Assembly: GCA_035352715.1 (NCBI GenBank)
Contig: DAOPYE010000068.1
Span: 1 to 13,998 of the forward strand
DNA length: 13,998 nucleotides
DNA from: DAOPYE01 sp035352715
GTDB taxonomy: Bacteria; Acidobacteriota; Holophagae; Holophagales; Holophagaceae
Reading direction: 5' to 3'
The position numbers were made by a program, and so were the translations under genes. The notes beneath the pieces were generated by a model. The model made no database searches. It was not told the origin of the DNA and saw only the letters and a program-made list of their open reading frames with translations. This document shows, piece after piece, positions 1-6,283 of the stretch; position 1 is the stretch's first letter; the number at the start of each line of letters is the position of its first letter.

Positions 1-1
1 G

Positions 2-1048
2 CCGCGCATCGATTCGTTGGATATGCTTCGCGGCCTGATGGCGCTGGCGGTGGCGGTGTACCACCTGGGCATCTGGAACGCCATGACGCAGATCGGAAGC
101 CGCACCAACACCGTGCTGGCGATCCTGGGGAACTATGGCGTGCAGGGCTTCTTCGTCGTCAGCGGATTCTGCTTCTTTTTCCTCTATCGCGATACGCGCT
201 GGAACGGCAAGGCGCTCGCGGGCTTCCACATCAAACGGTTCTTCCGCATCGCGCCGCTCTACTACCTGGCGGTGATCGCCAATATCGTCCTCAAGCAGCC
301 GGTGGTGTTTTCCACCAACGCCCGCATGTTGAGCGAGAACGCGACGCTGACCTTCGGCTTGTTTCATCCCAATCACGCCCTGGTGCTGGGGGGATGGTCC
401 ATCGGCATCGAGTACGTGTTCTACCTGGCGCTGCCCCTGCTGCTGATCCTGACCCGGCGCACCTGGGCGATGGCGCTGTTGGCGATCGCGCTGATGGCGG
501 TGGCGTGGCCATGGACCTTCCACTGGATTCCCGCCGCGAGCCATGCCCATGACATGAAGTTCCACACCTATGTGCTGGTCCGCAATCACGCCTTCCTGTT
601 CCTGATGGGCGGCCTGCTGGCGCGATTGTGGATGGCCACGCCCCGGCGACTGTCCCCCTGGGTCGGGGCCGGTCTGTTGCTGCTCGTGGCGATCCTGGTC
701 TGGCCCCGGGGACCGGTCTCCTACGATCACTTCGAGATGCTGGTGGGCTGGGCGCGGGTGCGGTACGTGGCCGCTTTCGTGGCGGCGGTGGGCATCTTCT
801 CGTTCACGGAACTGCCGCAAACGCACTGGCGACGCGCCCTGGTCATCCTGGGCGATCTCAGCTACTCGGTCTACCTGCTGCACCCCTTCGCCCAGTTGGC
901 CTCTGTCCACCTGATCGGAACCGCCCATCCCACCGCGAACTTCCTGCTGGGTCTGGGGCTGACGCTGGCGCTGGCGTGGGTCGTCTACCAATACCTGGAA
1001 CGGCCCGCCATGGCCCTGGGCCGACGCCTGGCCGGCAAGCTGGCCTGA
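2..1048 (+). CDS. Acyltransferase 3 (OafA/NodX-like) membrane protein, 5' end cut by window edge
   Basis: This is an integral membrane O-acyltransferase of the acyltransferase 3 family, which transfers acetyl or other acyl groups to cell-surface sugars, peptidoglycan or lipids. The reading frame is already open at position 2, and the first visible residues (RIDSLDMLRGLMALAV) match the family's usual N-terminal motif, so only a few residues and the start codon are probably missing. The family's conserved histidine is in VYHLG (codon 62-64). A KRFFRIAPLYYLA motif follows, and then roughly ten hydrophobic segments up to the C-terminal YQYLERP motif, which typically ends these proteins. The TTG at 17 lies inside the conserved motif and is unlikely to be the true start. 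The gene converges on the small minus-strand gene 31 bases downstream. The acyl acceptor cannot be deduced. Confidence 0.88.
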   Translation, partial: PRIDSLDMLRGLMALAVAVYHLGIWNAMTQIGSRTNTVLAILGNYGVQGFFVVSGFCFFFLYRDTRWNGKALAGFHIKRFFRIAPLYYLAVIANIVLKQPVVFSTNARMLSENATLTFGLFHPNHALVLGGWSIGIEYVFYLALPLLLILTRRTWAMALLAIALMAVAWPWTFHWIPAASHAHDMKFHTYVLVRNHAFLFLMGGLLARLWMATPRRLSPWVGAGLLLLVAILVWPRGPVSYDHFEMLVGWARVRYVAAFVAAVGIFSFTELPQTHWRRALVILGDLSYSVYLLHPFAQLASVHLIGTAHPTANFLLGLGLTLALAWVVYQYLERPAMALGRRLAGKLA

Positions 1049-1060
1049 CCATCCATAGGT

Positions 1061-1078
1061 CGGCCCGCAGACAGGCCG
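1061..1078. terminator. Weak hairpin between convergent genes
   Basis: The 31-base gap between the acyltransferase stop and the convergent minus-strand gene contains a 5-bp inverted repeat, CGGCC at 1061-1065 and GGCCG at 1074-1078, with an 8-base loop. Its position suits a shared transcription terminator. However, neither strand has a U-tract after the stem, so this is only a candidate. Confidence 0.2.
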
Positions 1079-1079
1079 C

Positions 1080-1478
1080 TCAGAGCATCCGGATCTCTTT
1101 CGTCGCGGCCGAGACGATGAAGCAGCGCTCGTTGTTGGAGCTGGAATCCGCCGGGATGATGAAGAAGCCCGGGCGGCCCGGCTGGTAGCCCTGGGTCGTG
1201 CCCACCATCGTCTCGCCATCCTTGAACGTCACGCTGAGCTTGCGGCCCAGCGCCGACTTGGAGGGGTCGAACGCGTTGCTCTTGTGATGCTCCGGCTGGC
1301 CCTGCAGGCTCTTCGCGAAAAAGATGGCCTTCGCCTCGGAGAACAGGATCTCCATAGGTTTGCTTCCGGGCGCGGCGCCGCTGGGCGCAAGGTGCAGCCG
1401 GTCTTTGGTGGCCACGAAATCGTTGGTGATGCCTTTGGCGACGTGGCCATCGAGGAAGTGCACAACGACCTGGTTCAT
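1080..1478 (-). CDS. Small DUF6982-like protein
   Basis: A 132-residue soluble protein of unknown function with no signal peptide or membrane segment. Two similar beta-rich motifs are visible: VVVHFLDGHVAKGITNDF near the N-terminus and LSVTFKDGETMVGTTQGY near residue 85, followed by GRPGFFIIPAD and a C-terminal FIVSAATKEIRML. From memory this matches the DUF6982 family, seen in Acidobacteriota and some other delta-type bacteria and sometimes next to PilZ or signalling domains; the label is not verified. I chose the start at 1478 because AAGGAGG at 1486-1492 is 7 bases upstream. The in-frame ATG at 1484 is only one base from that site, and longer in-frame extensions lack any site. The gene is divergent from the ATPase operon. 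Function unknown. Confidence 0.7.
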   Translation of the reverse strand: MNQVVVHFLDGHVAKGITNDFVATKDRLHLAPSGAAPGSKPMEILFSEAKAIFFAKSLQGQPEHHKSNAFDPSKSALGRKLSVTFKDGETMVGTTQGYQPGRPGFFIIPADSSSNNERCFIVSAATKEIRML

Positions 1479-1485
1479 GGTCATG

Positions 1486-1492
1486 CCTCCTT
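1486..1492 (-). promoter_or_regulatory. Ribosome binding site of the DUF6982-like gene
   Basis: A perfect AAGGAGG on the minus strand lies 7 bases before the ATG at 1478 and 1 base before the in-frame ATG at 1484. It therefore favours the start at 1478. Confidence 0.7.
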
Positions 1493-1533
1493 CGGGAGAT
1501 GTGCCCGCAAGGCATCTCAAAAGTCGTTGATTT

Positions 1534-1547
1534 TTGCGCGCTCGCAA
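1534..1547. promoter_or_regulatory. Palindrome TTGCG-N4-CGCAA, possible operator
   Basis: A 5-bp perfect inverted repeat (TTGCG, 4-base spacer CGCT, CGCAA) lies in the divergent intergenic region, 56 bases upstream of the minus-strand gene's ATG and about 50 bases upstream of the proposed ATPase promoter. It has the form of a dimeric regulator site. It could also be a small mRNA hairpin in the leader of the minus-strand gene. No second copy was noticed nearby. Confidence 0.22.
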
Positions 1548-1594
1548 CGTGGTGATGCCGGTAATTAAATAATCCTGTCTCGTGTGGTATGGGA

Positions 1595-1622
1595 TTGATG
1601 TGCATTTCTGTGTTGGTATAGG
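1595..1622 (+). promoter_or_regulatory. Candidate sigma70-type promoter of the ATPase operon
   Basis: TTGATG at 1595-1600 and TATAGG at 1617-1622 are separated by 16 bases and lie in the only AT-richer stretch before the operon. Transcription would begin near 1629, giving a leader of about 42 bases before the first ATPase gene at 1671. The match to consensus is moderate and no experimental evidence is available. Confidence 0.35.
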
Positions 1623-1670
1623 CGGCGCCGTTTCCAGAGCGACCTACACTTGCCCCGGAAAGCGTTCGTC

Positions 1671-1991
1671 ATGCGAGAGACCCTTCAGCTGGTGATGGCA
1701 ACCGAGGATGCAGCGGCGCGGCTTGTGGATGCGGCCCGGGAGGAAGGTGAGGCCCTGTTGGTGGATGGCCGTCGCCAGGCCCGAGAGCGGGTTGAGGCCT
1801 GCCGGAAGGAGGCCCGGCTGGAGGCCGAAGGGATCCTGAAGGCGGCGGCGGAAGCGGCTGGACGCGAAAAGGCCGAGCGCATCCGCAGGGCCGCAGGCGA
1901 GATCGAGGCCACGGTGCGCCTGGAAGAACCTGCCGCCCTGGCCGCCGTAACTGCGATCGTCCAGTGCGCCTGCGCAAGGGGTCCGTCATGA
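1671..1991 (+). CDS. V/A-type ATPase peripheral stalk subunit G/H-like protein
   Basis: A 106-residue protein that is almost entirely a charged, Ala/Glu/Arg-rich helix (about residues 10-90, for example ARLEAEGILKAAAEAAGREK). This is what is expected of the small coiled-coil subunit (G in Thermus, H in archaea) that pairs with subunit E to form the peripheral stalk. The family has little sequence conservation, so the assignment rests on composition, size and being the first gene of the operon, as in Thermus. ATG at 1671 was chosen over the upstream in-frame TTG at 1650: it has a weak GGAAAG site 8 bases before it, and the sequence after it begins the usual helix. The stop overlaps the next start as ATGA at 1988-1991. 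The short Cys-containing tail (VQCACARGPS) is unusual and may simply reflect the overlap with the next gene's start region. Confidence 0.75.
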   Translation: MRETLQLVMATEDAAARLVDAAREEGEALLVDGRRQARERVEACRKEARLEAEGILKAAAEAAGREKAERIRRAAGEIEATVRLEEPAALAAVTAIVQCACARGPS

Positions 1992-2977
1992 CTGCGATCC
2001 CGGAGGATCTGGATTTCCTGGTCGCTCGGGTCCATGGGCGGCGGGGCCGGGTCGCGGAAGCGGAACGGCTTGAAGCCCTATGCCGCCTTCGGAGCCAGGC
2101 GGAGCTGGCGAGGGCTGTCTTTCCCGAAGCGGAGTTCCTCGGGGTTTCCGGGTTCCAGCGGCGCCTGGTGCAGGACTGGCTGAAGGAAATGGAGACCTGG
2201 GCCCTGGGGCTCAATCCTCCCCGATCACGGATGATCCAGGCCCTTGCGGATCGTCTCCGGGTGGAGGATCTGAAGCTGCGGATCCGGGGAAAGGCGGCGG
2301 GGTTGGGTCCTGACGCCCTGCGGGAGCATCTCCTGAGCCCCCGTGCGAACCCGGCGCCGAGTCTGGATACGCCATCGGCCCGCATTCTAGGTGCCGAGGA
2401 CGCCGTGAAGGGCGCGGAAGGCGCGTGGCCGCGCGCCTTCCTTCGCGAAACCACTCTGGATCGCGATCATTTTCGGGAGCTTCTCGTCGCATTGCGGGGG
2501 CTCGATCTGCAGGACCGCGCCCGAATCCGCGCCCTCGTGCTTCAAGAGGTGGATCACTTTCAGCTCATGCTGGTGGTCCGCGGGCGGTTCCTCCATGGCC
2601 TGGAGGCTGAACACCTGCGGTCCTGGCACATCGAGGGCGCGGGCATCACGTCCGAGCGCTTCGCCCACATGCTTGCGGCCCCCGAGCTTTCCCAGGTCGT
2701 GAAGCTGGCCGTGGGGTTCGCCCTGGACGCCCTGCCAGAGCGCTGCGAGCCCAGCCTGCTGGAGGCCCTCGCCTGGGGTCGCTTTCTGCGCCTGGCGCGC
2801 CGCGCCTACCGCCAGGGCCCCATGGATTTCGGCACCCTGGTTGGGTACGCGGCGCTTCGGCGGATGGAGGTGGCCAATCTCATCACCCTTTCAGAAGGCA
2901 TCCGCCTGGGCATCCCCGGCGAGATCCTTTCTGCGCGCTTGATCCCCCGCAGGGGAGGGGAGGCGGCCTGTGCTTAA
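1988..2977 (+). CDS. atpC: V/A-type ATPase subunit C (V0 subunit d-like rotor cap)
   Basis: A 329-residue helical protein corresponding to subunit C of V/A-ATPases (eukaryotic subunit d), the funnel-shaped piece that sits on the c-ring and joins it to the D/F shaft. The length is normal for the family. Visible family-like stretches are the N-terminal DLDFLVARVHGRRGR, the WLKEMETWALGLNPPRSRM region, and the C-terminal FGTLVGYAALRRMEVANLI, whose repeating helical bundles fit the three-lobed fold. Start ATG at 1988 has AAGGGG 6 bases upstream and overlaps the previous stop. The 3' end overlaps the GTG start of subunit I by 8 bases (2970-2977). C is placed before I here, whereas Thermus and Enterococcus operons carry it between E and F/G. 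Confidence 0.85.
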   Translation: MTAIPEDLDFLVARVHGRRGRVAEAERLEALCRLRSQAELARAVFPEAEFLGVSGFQRRLVQDWLKEMETWALGLNPPRSRMIQALADRLRVEDLKLRIRGKAAGLGPDALREHLLSPRANPAPSLDTPSARILGAEDAVKGAEGAWPRAFLRETTLDRDHFRELLVALRGLDLQDRARIRALVLQEVDHFQLMLVVRGRFLHGLEAEHLRSWHIEGAGITSERFAHMLAAPELSQVVKLAVGFALDALPERCEPSLLEALAWGRFLRLARRAYRQGPMDFGTLVGYAALRRMEVANLITLSEGIRLGIPGEILSARLIPRRGGEAACA

Positions 2978-4913
2978 TCCCGAACCCATGGTGCGCCTCC
3001 GGGCCGTGATCCTGGAAAGGGACGGGCGGAAGGTCCTTCAGGCCTTGGGGGAACGGGGCCTGCTGCACCTGATCCACGCGGAGGCAGGGCCGGACACCGC
3101 GCCCTTGGAGCCGCCTGTCCTGCAACCGGTCTGGGATCACCTGCTGGAGCGCGCCGCGCGGCTTCGAGCCGCGCTCGGCGTCCCGGCCATCGAAACCATG
3201 GCTTTGGACATCACGCCTCTGCTTGAGCGCGCTTCGGAGGCGCAGGCCCTGGAAGCTCAACTCGGGGAGATGGAGGAACGGGCCGAGGGGCTCCTCCATC
3301 GCCGGGAAGCGCAGCTCCGGCAGCGCGAGGAACTGGCGGCGAGCCTGGATCGGCTCCATGACTACCTGGGGCTGGGCATCTCCCTGGATCGGATCGGCGC
3401 GGGGGCCTTCCTGTACCTGCAGATCGGTACCCTTCCCGAAGAAGGACTGGCGCGGCTCCGACGGAGTCTGGGTGATCGAGGACTCTTACTGATGCTGCCT
3501 TCACGCGCCAGACGATGCCCCTGGGTCCTGCTGGGCGCCGCGGGGGATGAGGCGGTTCTGGAGGCCCTCCTGCGGGAGGCGGGATTCCAGCGGGAATCCC
3601 TGCCTGGCCGCGGAACGCTGGACGCCTGGATCGAGGGCCTCCAGCGGGAACTTGCGGAGACGACCGCAGAACTGGCGGGCCTGGAGGCGCAGCTCCGGGC
3701 TTTCGCGGCCGAGGCGGCGGGACCCCTGACGGCCCTGGAGGCGGCCATCCATCGGGAGCGCAATCTCCTGGCGGCCCGGGGCCACTGCCCGCGCACCGAG
3801 ACCACGTTCCTGCTGCAGGGCTGGATGCCCGCGAAGGATGCGTCGGCGGTCGAGGAGCGTCTGCGGCGGGCCACCGGGGGGCATGACCTGATGGAGATTC
3901 GCCCGCCCGAGCGGGACGAAGCGGATCACGTGCCCGTGCTGCTCCGGCCCTCCCCGTTGCTCCGTCCCTTCGGGCAGTTGGTGGCGGGGTACGGCTTTCC
4001 GAAATACCAGGAGCTCTCGCCCACGCCCTTCGTGGCGCTCAGCTACCTCTTGATGTTCGGCATGATGTTTGGCGACGCGGGCCACGGGGCCATCCTCGCC
4101 TTGGGCGGGCTGGCGGCCCTCCTGGCGCATAAGCGGGATCTGGGCGTCCTGCTTGTGGGCGGCGGGCTCTCAAGCGCCCTCTTCGGCGCCATCTACGGAA
4201 GCTGCTTCGGCCTCGCCCGGTTCAAGCCTTGGGCCCTCTGGCGCGATCCCCTGGAGGGCGATCCGCTCCAGCTCATGGCCCTGGCCATGGGCTTTGGCAT
4301 CTTGCTCATCAGCCTTGGACTGATGCTGAATATCCTCAACCGGATCCGCCGCCATGAGGTGCTGGGGGCCCTCCTGGATCGCTTCGGGCTGGCGGGCCTC
4401 GTGTTCTATTGGGGCGCCTTGGCCCTTCTGCTCTGGCGCGGGCCACGGCCTTCGGCGCTTCCCGTGGTCTTGGCTCTATGCGTCCTGGCCTGGCTGCTTC
4501 GCGAACCGCTCGAACAGCGCCTCCTGCGCCGCGCGGGCCATGTCTCGGCCCACGCTCCGGAGGGCGGGGCGGGCTTCACGGGGGCGCTGGTCGAGGCCTT
4601 CGAGACGCTGCTCGTCTACCTCGCCAACACGATCAGCTTTGTGCGACTGGCGGCCTACGCCATGAGCCACGCGGCCCTGCTGGTGGCCACCTTCATGGTG
4701 GCCCAGGCCGTGGCGCGCCCGGACGGGGCGGCGGGCCTCGCATCGTGGCTGGTCATCGTCGCTGGCAATCTCGTGGCGATCCTGCTGGAAGGGGTCATCG
4801 CCTCGGTCCAGGCCCTGCGCCTGGAGTACTACGAATTCTTTGGCAAGTTCTTCTCCGGTGCGGGGCGGCCCTTCGAGCCCTTCCGGCTGGATGCGAAAGG
4901 GGGTGCCGTATGA
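2970..4913 (+). CDS. atpI: V/A-type ATPase membrane stator subunit I (a subunit)
   Basis: A 647-residue protein, the subunit that forms the ion half-channels against the c-ring and anchors the peripheral stalks. The N-terminal half (about residues 1-330) is cytoplasmic and rich in coiled coil. The C-terminal half has about seven to eight membrane helices, beginning near FVALSYLLMFGMMFGDAGHG. The essential arginine that faces the ring's carboxylate is visible as R559 in the conserved ANTISFVRLAAYAMSHA motif, and the family's C-terminal signature follows in EYYEFFGKFFSGAGRPF. I chose the GTG at 2970 because a GGGGAGGGGAGG stretch ends 6 bases before it. The next in-frame ATG (2988) would lose the usual N-terminus and is far from that site. 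The stop overlaps the K start as ATGA at 4910-4913. Confidence 0.93.
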   Translation: MLNPEPMVRLRAVILERDGRKVLQALGERGLLHLIHAEAGPDTAPLEPPVLQPVWDHLLERAARLRAALGVPAIETMALDITPLLERASEAQALEAQLGEMEERAEGLLHRREAQLRQREELAASLDRLHDYLGLGISLDRIGAGAFLYLQIGTLPEEGLARLRRSLGDRGLLLMLPSRARRCPWVLLGAAGDEAVLEALLREAGFQRESLPGRGTLDAWIEGLQRELAETTAELAGLEAQLRAFAAEAAGPLTALEAAIHRERNLLAARGHCPRTETTFLLQGWMPAKDASAVEERLRRATGGHDLMEIRPPERDEADHVPVLLRPSPLLRPFGQLVAGYGFPKYQELSPTPFVALSYLLMFGMMFGDAGHGAILALGGLAALLAHKRDLGVLLVGGGLSSALFGAIYGSCFGLARFKPWALWRDPLEGDPLQLMALAMGFGILLISLGLMLNILNRIRRHEVLGALLDRFGLAGLVFYWGALALLLWRGPRPSALPVVLALCVLAWLLREPLEQRLLRRAGHVSAHAPEGGAGFTGALVEAFETLLVYLANTISFVRLAAYAMSHAALLVATFMVAQAVARPDGAAGLASWLVIVAGNLVAILLEGVIASVQALRLEYYEFFGKFFSGAGRPFEPFRLDAKGGAV

Positions 4914-5236
4914 ACGTGTGGCCGAGACGAACGCTGTGTTCGGTCCTTTGCCTGCTGGCCACGGCGGCCGTGGCCGAAGAGGCCAAGGCGGGCGGTGCGC
5001 CCCCGGATTTAGCTGCGGCCTACCGGACCATCGGCCTGGGTTTGGCCGCAGCCCTGACCATCGCGATCAGCGTGCTGGGCGCGGCCCATGCCGTGGCCAG
5101 GATCGGCTCGGCGGCCATGGGCGCGGCGGCGGAAAAGCCAGAACTGTTGACGCGCAGCCTGCTCTTCGTGGCGCTGGCCGAAGGCCTGGCCGTGCTGGGC
5201 TTCGCCATCTCGATGATGATCCTGCAGAAGATCTGA
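4910..5236 (+). CDS. atpK: V/A-type ATPase c-ring subunit K (proteolipid) with signal-like N-terminus
   Basis: A 108-residue proteolipid whose copies form the rotating membrane ring. Residues 1-22 look like a cleavable signal sequence (basic WPRR, hydrophobic core, Ala-rich end), as in the Thermus c-ring subunit. The mature part is a single two-helix hairpin: helix 1 at about residues 38-60, the loop around ARIGSAAMGAAAEKPE, and helix 2 at about 83-105. The ion-binding carboxylate is E91 in VALAEGLAVLGF. Helix 1 has no glutamine at the place used by known sodium rings, which favours protons (inference). This is a single hairpin, not the doubled four-helix form of Enterococcus. AAAGGGGG 5-6 bases before the ATG is a strong ribosome site, fitting a high-copy subunit, and this gene is the only one in the operon followed by a gap (7 bases). 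Confidence 0.92.
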   Translation: MNVWPRRTLCSVLCLLATAAVAEEAKAGGAPPDLAAAYRTIGLGLAAALTIAISVLGAAHAVARIGSAAMGAAAEKPELLTRSLLFVALAEGLAVLGFAISMMILQKI

Positions 5237-5243
5237 GGAACCG

Positions 5244-5630
5244 ATGCCCACGCCGGTGTCAGTCCAAGGAGAACCGCGCCATCCGGGCGCGACGTCGGCG
5301 GGGCGCGTCTACTGCCTTGGCGACGAGGATACGGTTCGGGGCTTCCGCCTGGCGGGGGTGAGCGGCCGGACGGTCTTGTGCCCCGGCGAAGGGGCTGACG
5401 CCCTGGGTGGTGGCTTGGCCTGGGCTCTGGCCCAACCCGATTGCGATCTCCTGGTGCTCACAGAGGAGGTGGCGGCGGCCCTTGGCGCCCGGATGGAAGC
5501 GCTTCGGAACGAACGCACCCGGCCACTGATCGTGGAGATTCCCGGTCCCGCAGGCCCCCGGCCCGGGCGCGAAAACCTGCGCCAGCTCGTGCAAAGGGCC
5601 GTGGGCAGCCGTCTGGAGCAGGGGCCATGA
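5244..5630 (+). CDS. atpF: V/A-type ATPase central stalk subunit F
   Basis: A 128-residue soluble protein corresponding to subunit F (G in the Enterococcus naming), which binds subunit D in the rotor shaft and modulates activity. The Rossmann-like core begins with VYCLGDEDTVRGFRLAGV, a strong family signature. It continues with CDLLVLTEEVAAALGARMEAL and LIVEIPGP, and ends in a basic helix (RENLRQLVQRAVG). About 20 residues precede the usual N-terminus. No start codon lies closer to the core, so the extension appears genuine. ATG at 5244 follows GAGGA by 4 bases. The stop overlaps subunit E as ATGA at 5627-5630. In many relatives F follows C or E, whereas here it sits between K and E. Confidence 0.88.
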   Translation: MPTPVSVQGEPRHPGATSAGRVYCLGDEDTVRGFRLAGVSGRTVLCPGEGADALGGGLAWALAQPDCDLLVLTEEVAAALGARMEALRNERTRPLIVEIPGPAGPRPGRENLRQLVQRAVGSRLEQGP

Positions 5631-6283
5631 AGCCCGTCGAAACCGAATCCCCCGAGCGGCTCTGCGAGGAGATCCTTGCGGAGGGGCGTCGCCAGGCCGA
5701 GCGGCTTCGAGCAGAGGCCCGGAAGGCGGCCGAGACGCTATCCGCGAGCGCTGCATCCGAGGCAGAGGCTTTCCGGAAGGCCTGCCTGGAGGCGGCCCGG
5801 AAGGAAGCCGAGCGACGGAGGGAGCGCCTTCTGGCCGGTGTTTCCATCGAGATCGCCCGGATGCGCGCGGCCCGGATCGAGGCCCTGCTGGACGATTTGC
5901 GCCAGCGGGCGCTTCGGGATCTGGCGGTGCGGCGGGGCTTCGATGCGCGCGAAGCCCTCGTCGATTTGGCCGCCGAGGCCCTGGCGCGAATGGCGGGCGA
6001 GGCCTTCGTGTTGGGTCTCGCGCCCGAGGTGTTCGCCGAATATGGAGAGAGCCGCCTCGCCGCCCTGTCCCAGGCCATCCGGGAACGGGCCGGACGGCCC
6101 GAGGTGAGCCTTGCCTTGGAGGCGGAACCCGCCATCACCGGAGCCGGGCTCATCCTCCGGGACGCGGAGGGCCGCCAGGTGTGGGACAACCGCCTGGAGG
6201 TCCGCCTGGCGCGCCTTTGGCCCGCGCTGCGGGTTCCGGTGGCCAGGATCGCGGGCCTGCTGCCCGGGGAGGACGCGCCATGA
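5627..6283 (+). CDS. atpE: V/A-type ATPase peripheral stalk subunit E
   Basis: A 218-residue protein of the family that forms the outer stalks by pairing with the small coiled-coil subunit (here probably the product of 1671-1991). Residues about 10-90 are a long charged helix (CEEILAEGRRQAERLRAEAR and onward). The C-terminal half is a compact alpha/beta domain ending in GAGLILRDAEGRQVWDN followed by RLEVRLARLWPALR, typical of the E subunit where it binds the top of the catalytic head. Length is slightly above the usual 185-210 residues. The gene is translationally coupled at both ends by ATGA overlaps (5627-5630 and 6280-6283). Confidence 0.87.
   Translation: MKPVETESPERLCEEILAEGRRQAERLRAEARKAAETLSASAASEAEAFRKACLEAARKEAERRRERLLAGVSIEIARMRAARIEALLDDLRQRALRDLAVRRGFDAREALVDLAAEALARMAGEAFVLGLAPEVFAEYGESRLAALSQAIRERAGRPEVSLALEAEPAITGAGLILRDAEGRQVWDNRLEVRLARLWPALRVPVARIAGLLPGEDAP

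Noticed and set aside
985..1605. Alternative minus-strand frame of about 206 codons across the DUF6982-like gene
   Set aside because: It overlaps the tail of the acyltransferase and the better-supported gene, has low-complexity composition, and lacks the AAGGAGG-positioned start that the chosen frame has.
5268..5274. AAGGAGA inside the start of the subunit F gene as a second ribosome site
   Set aside because: No start codon in the F frame follows at a suitable distance; it is coincidental within coding sequence.
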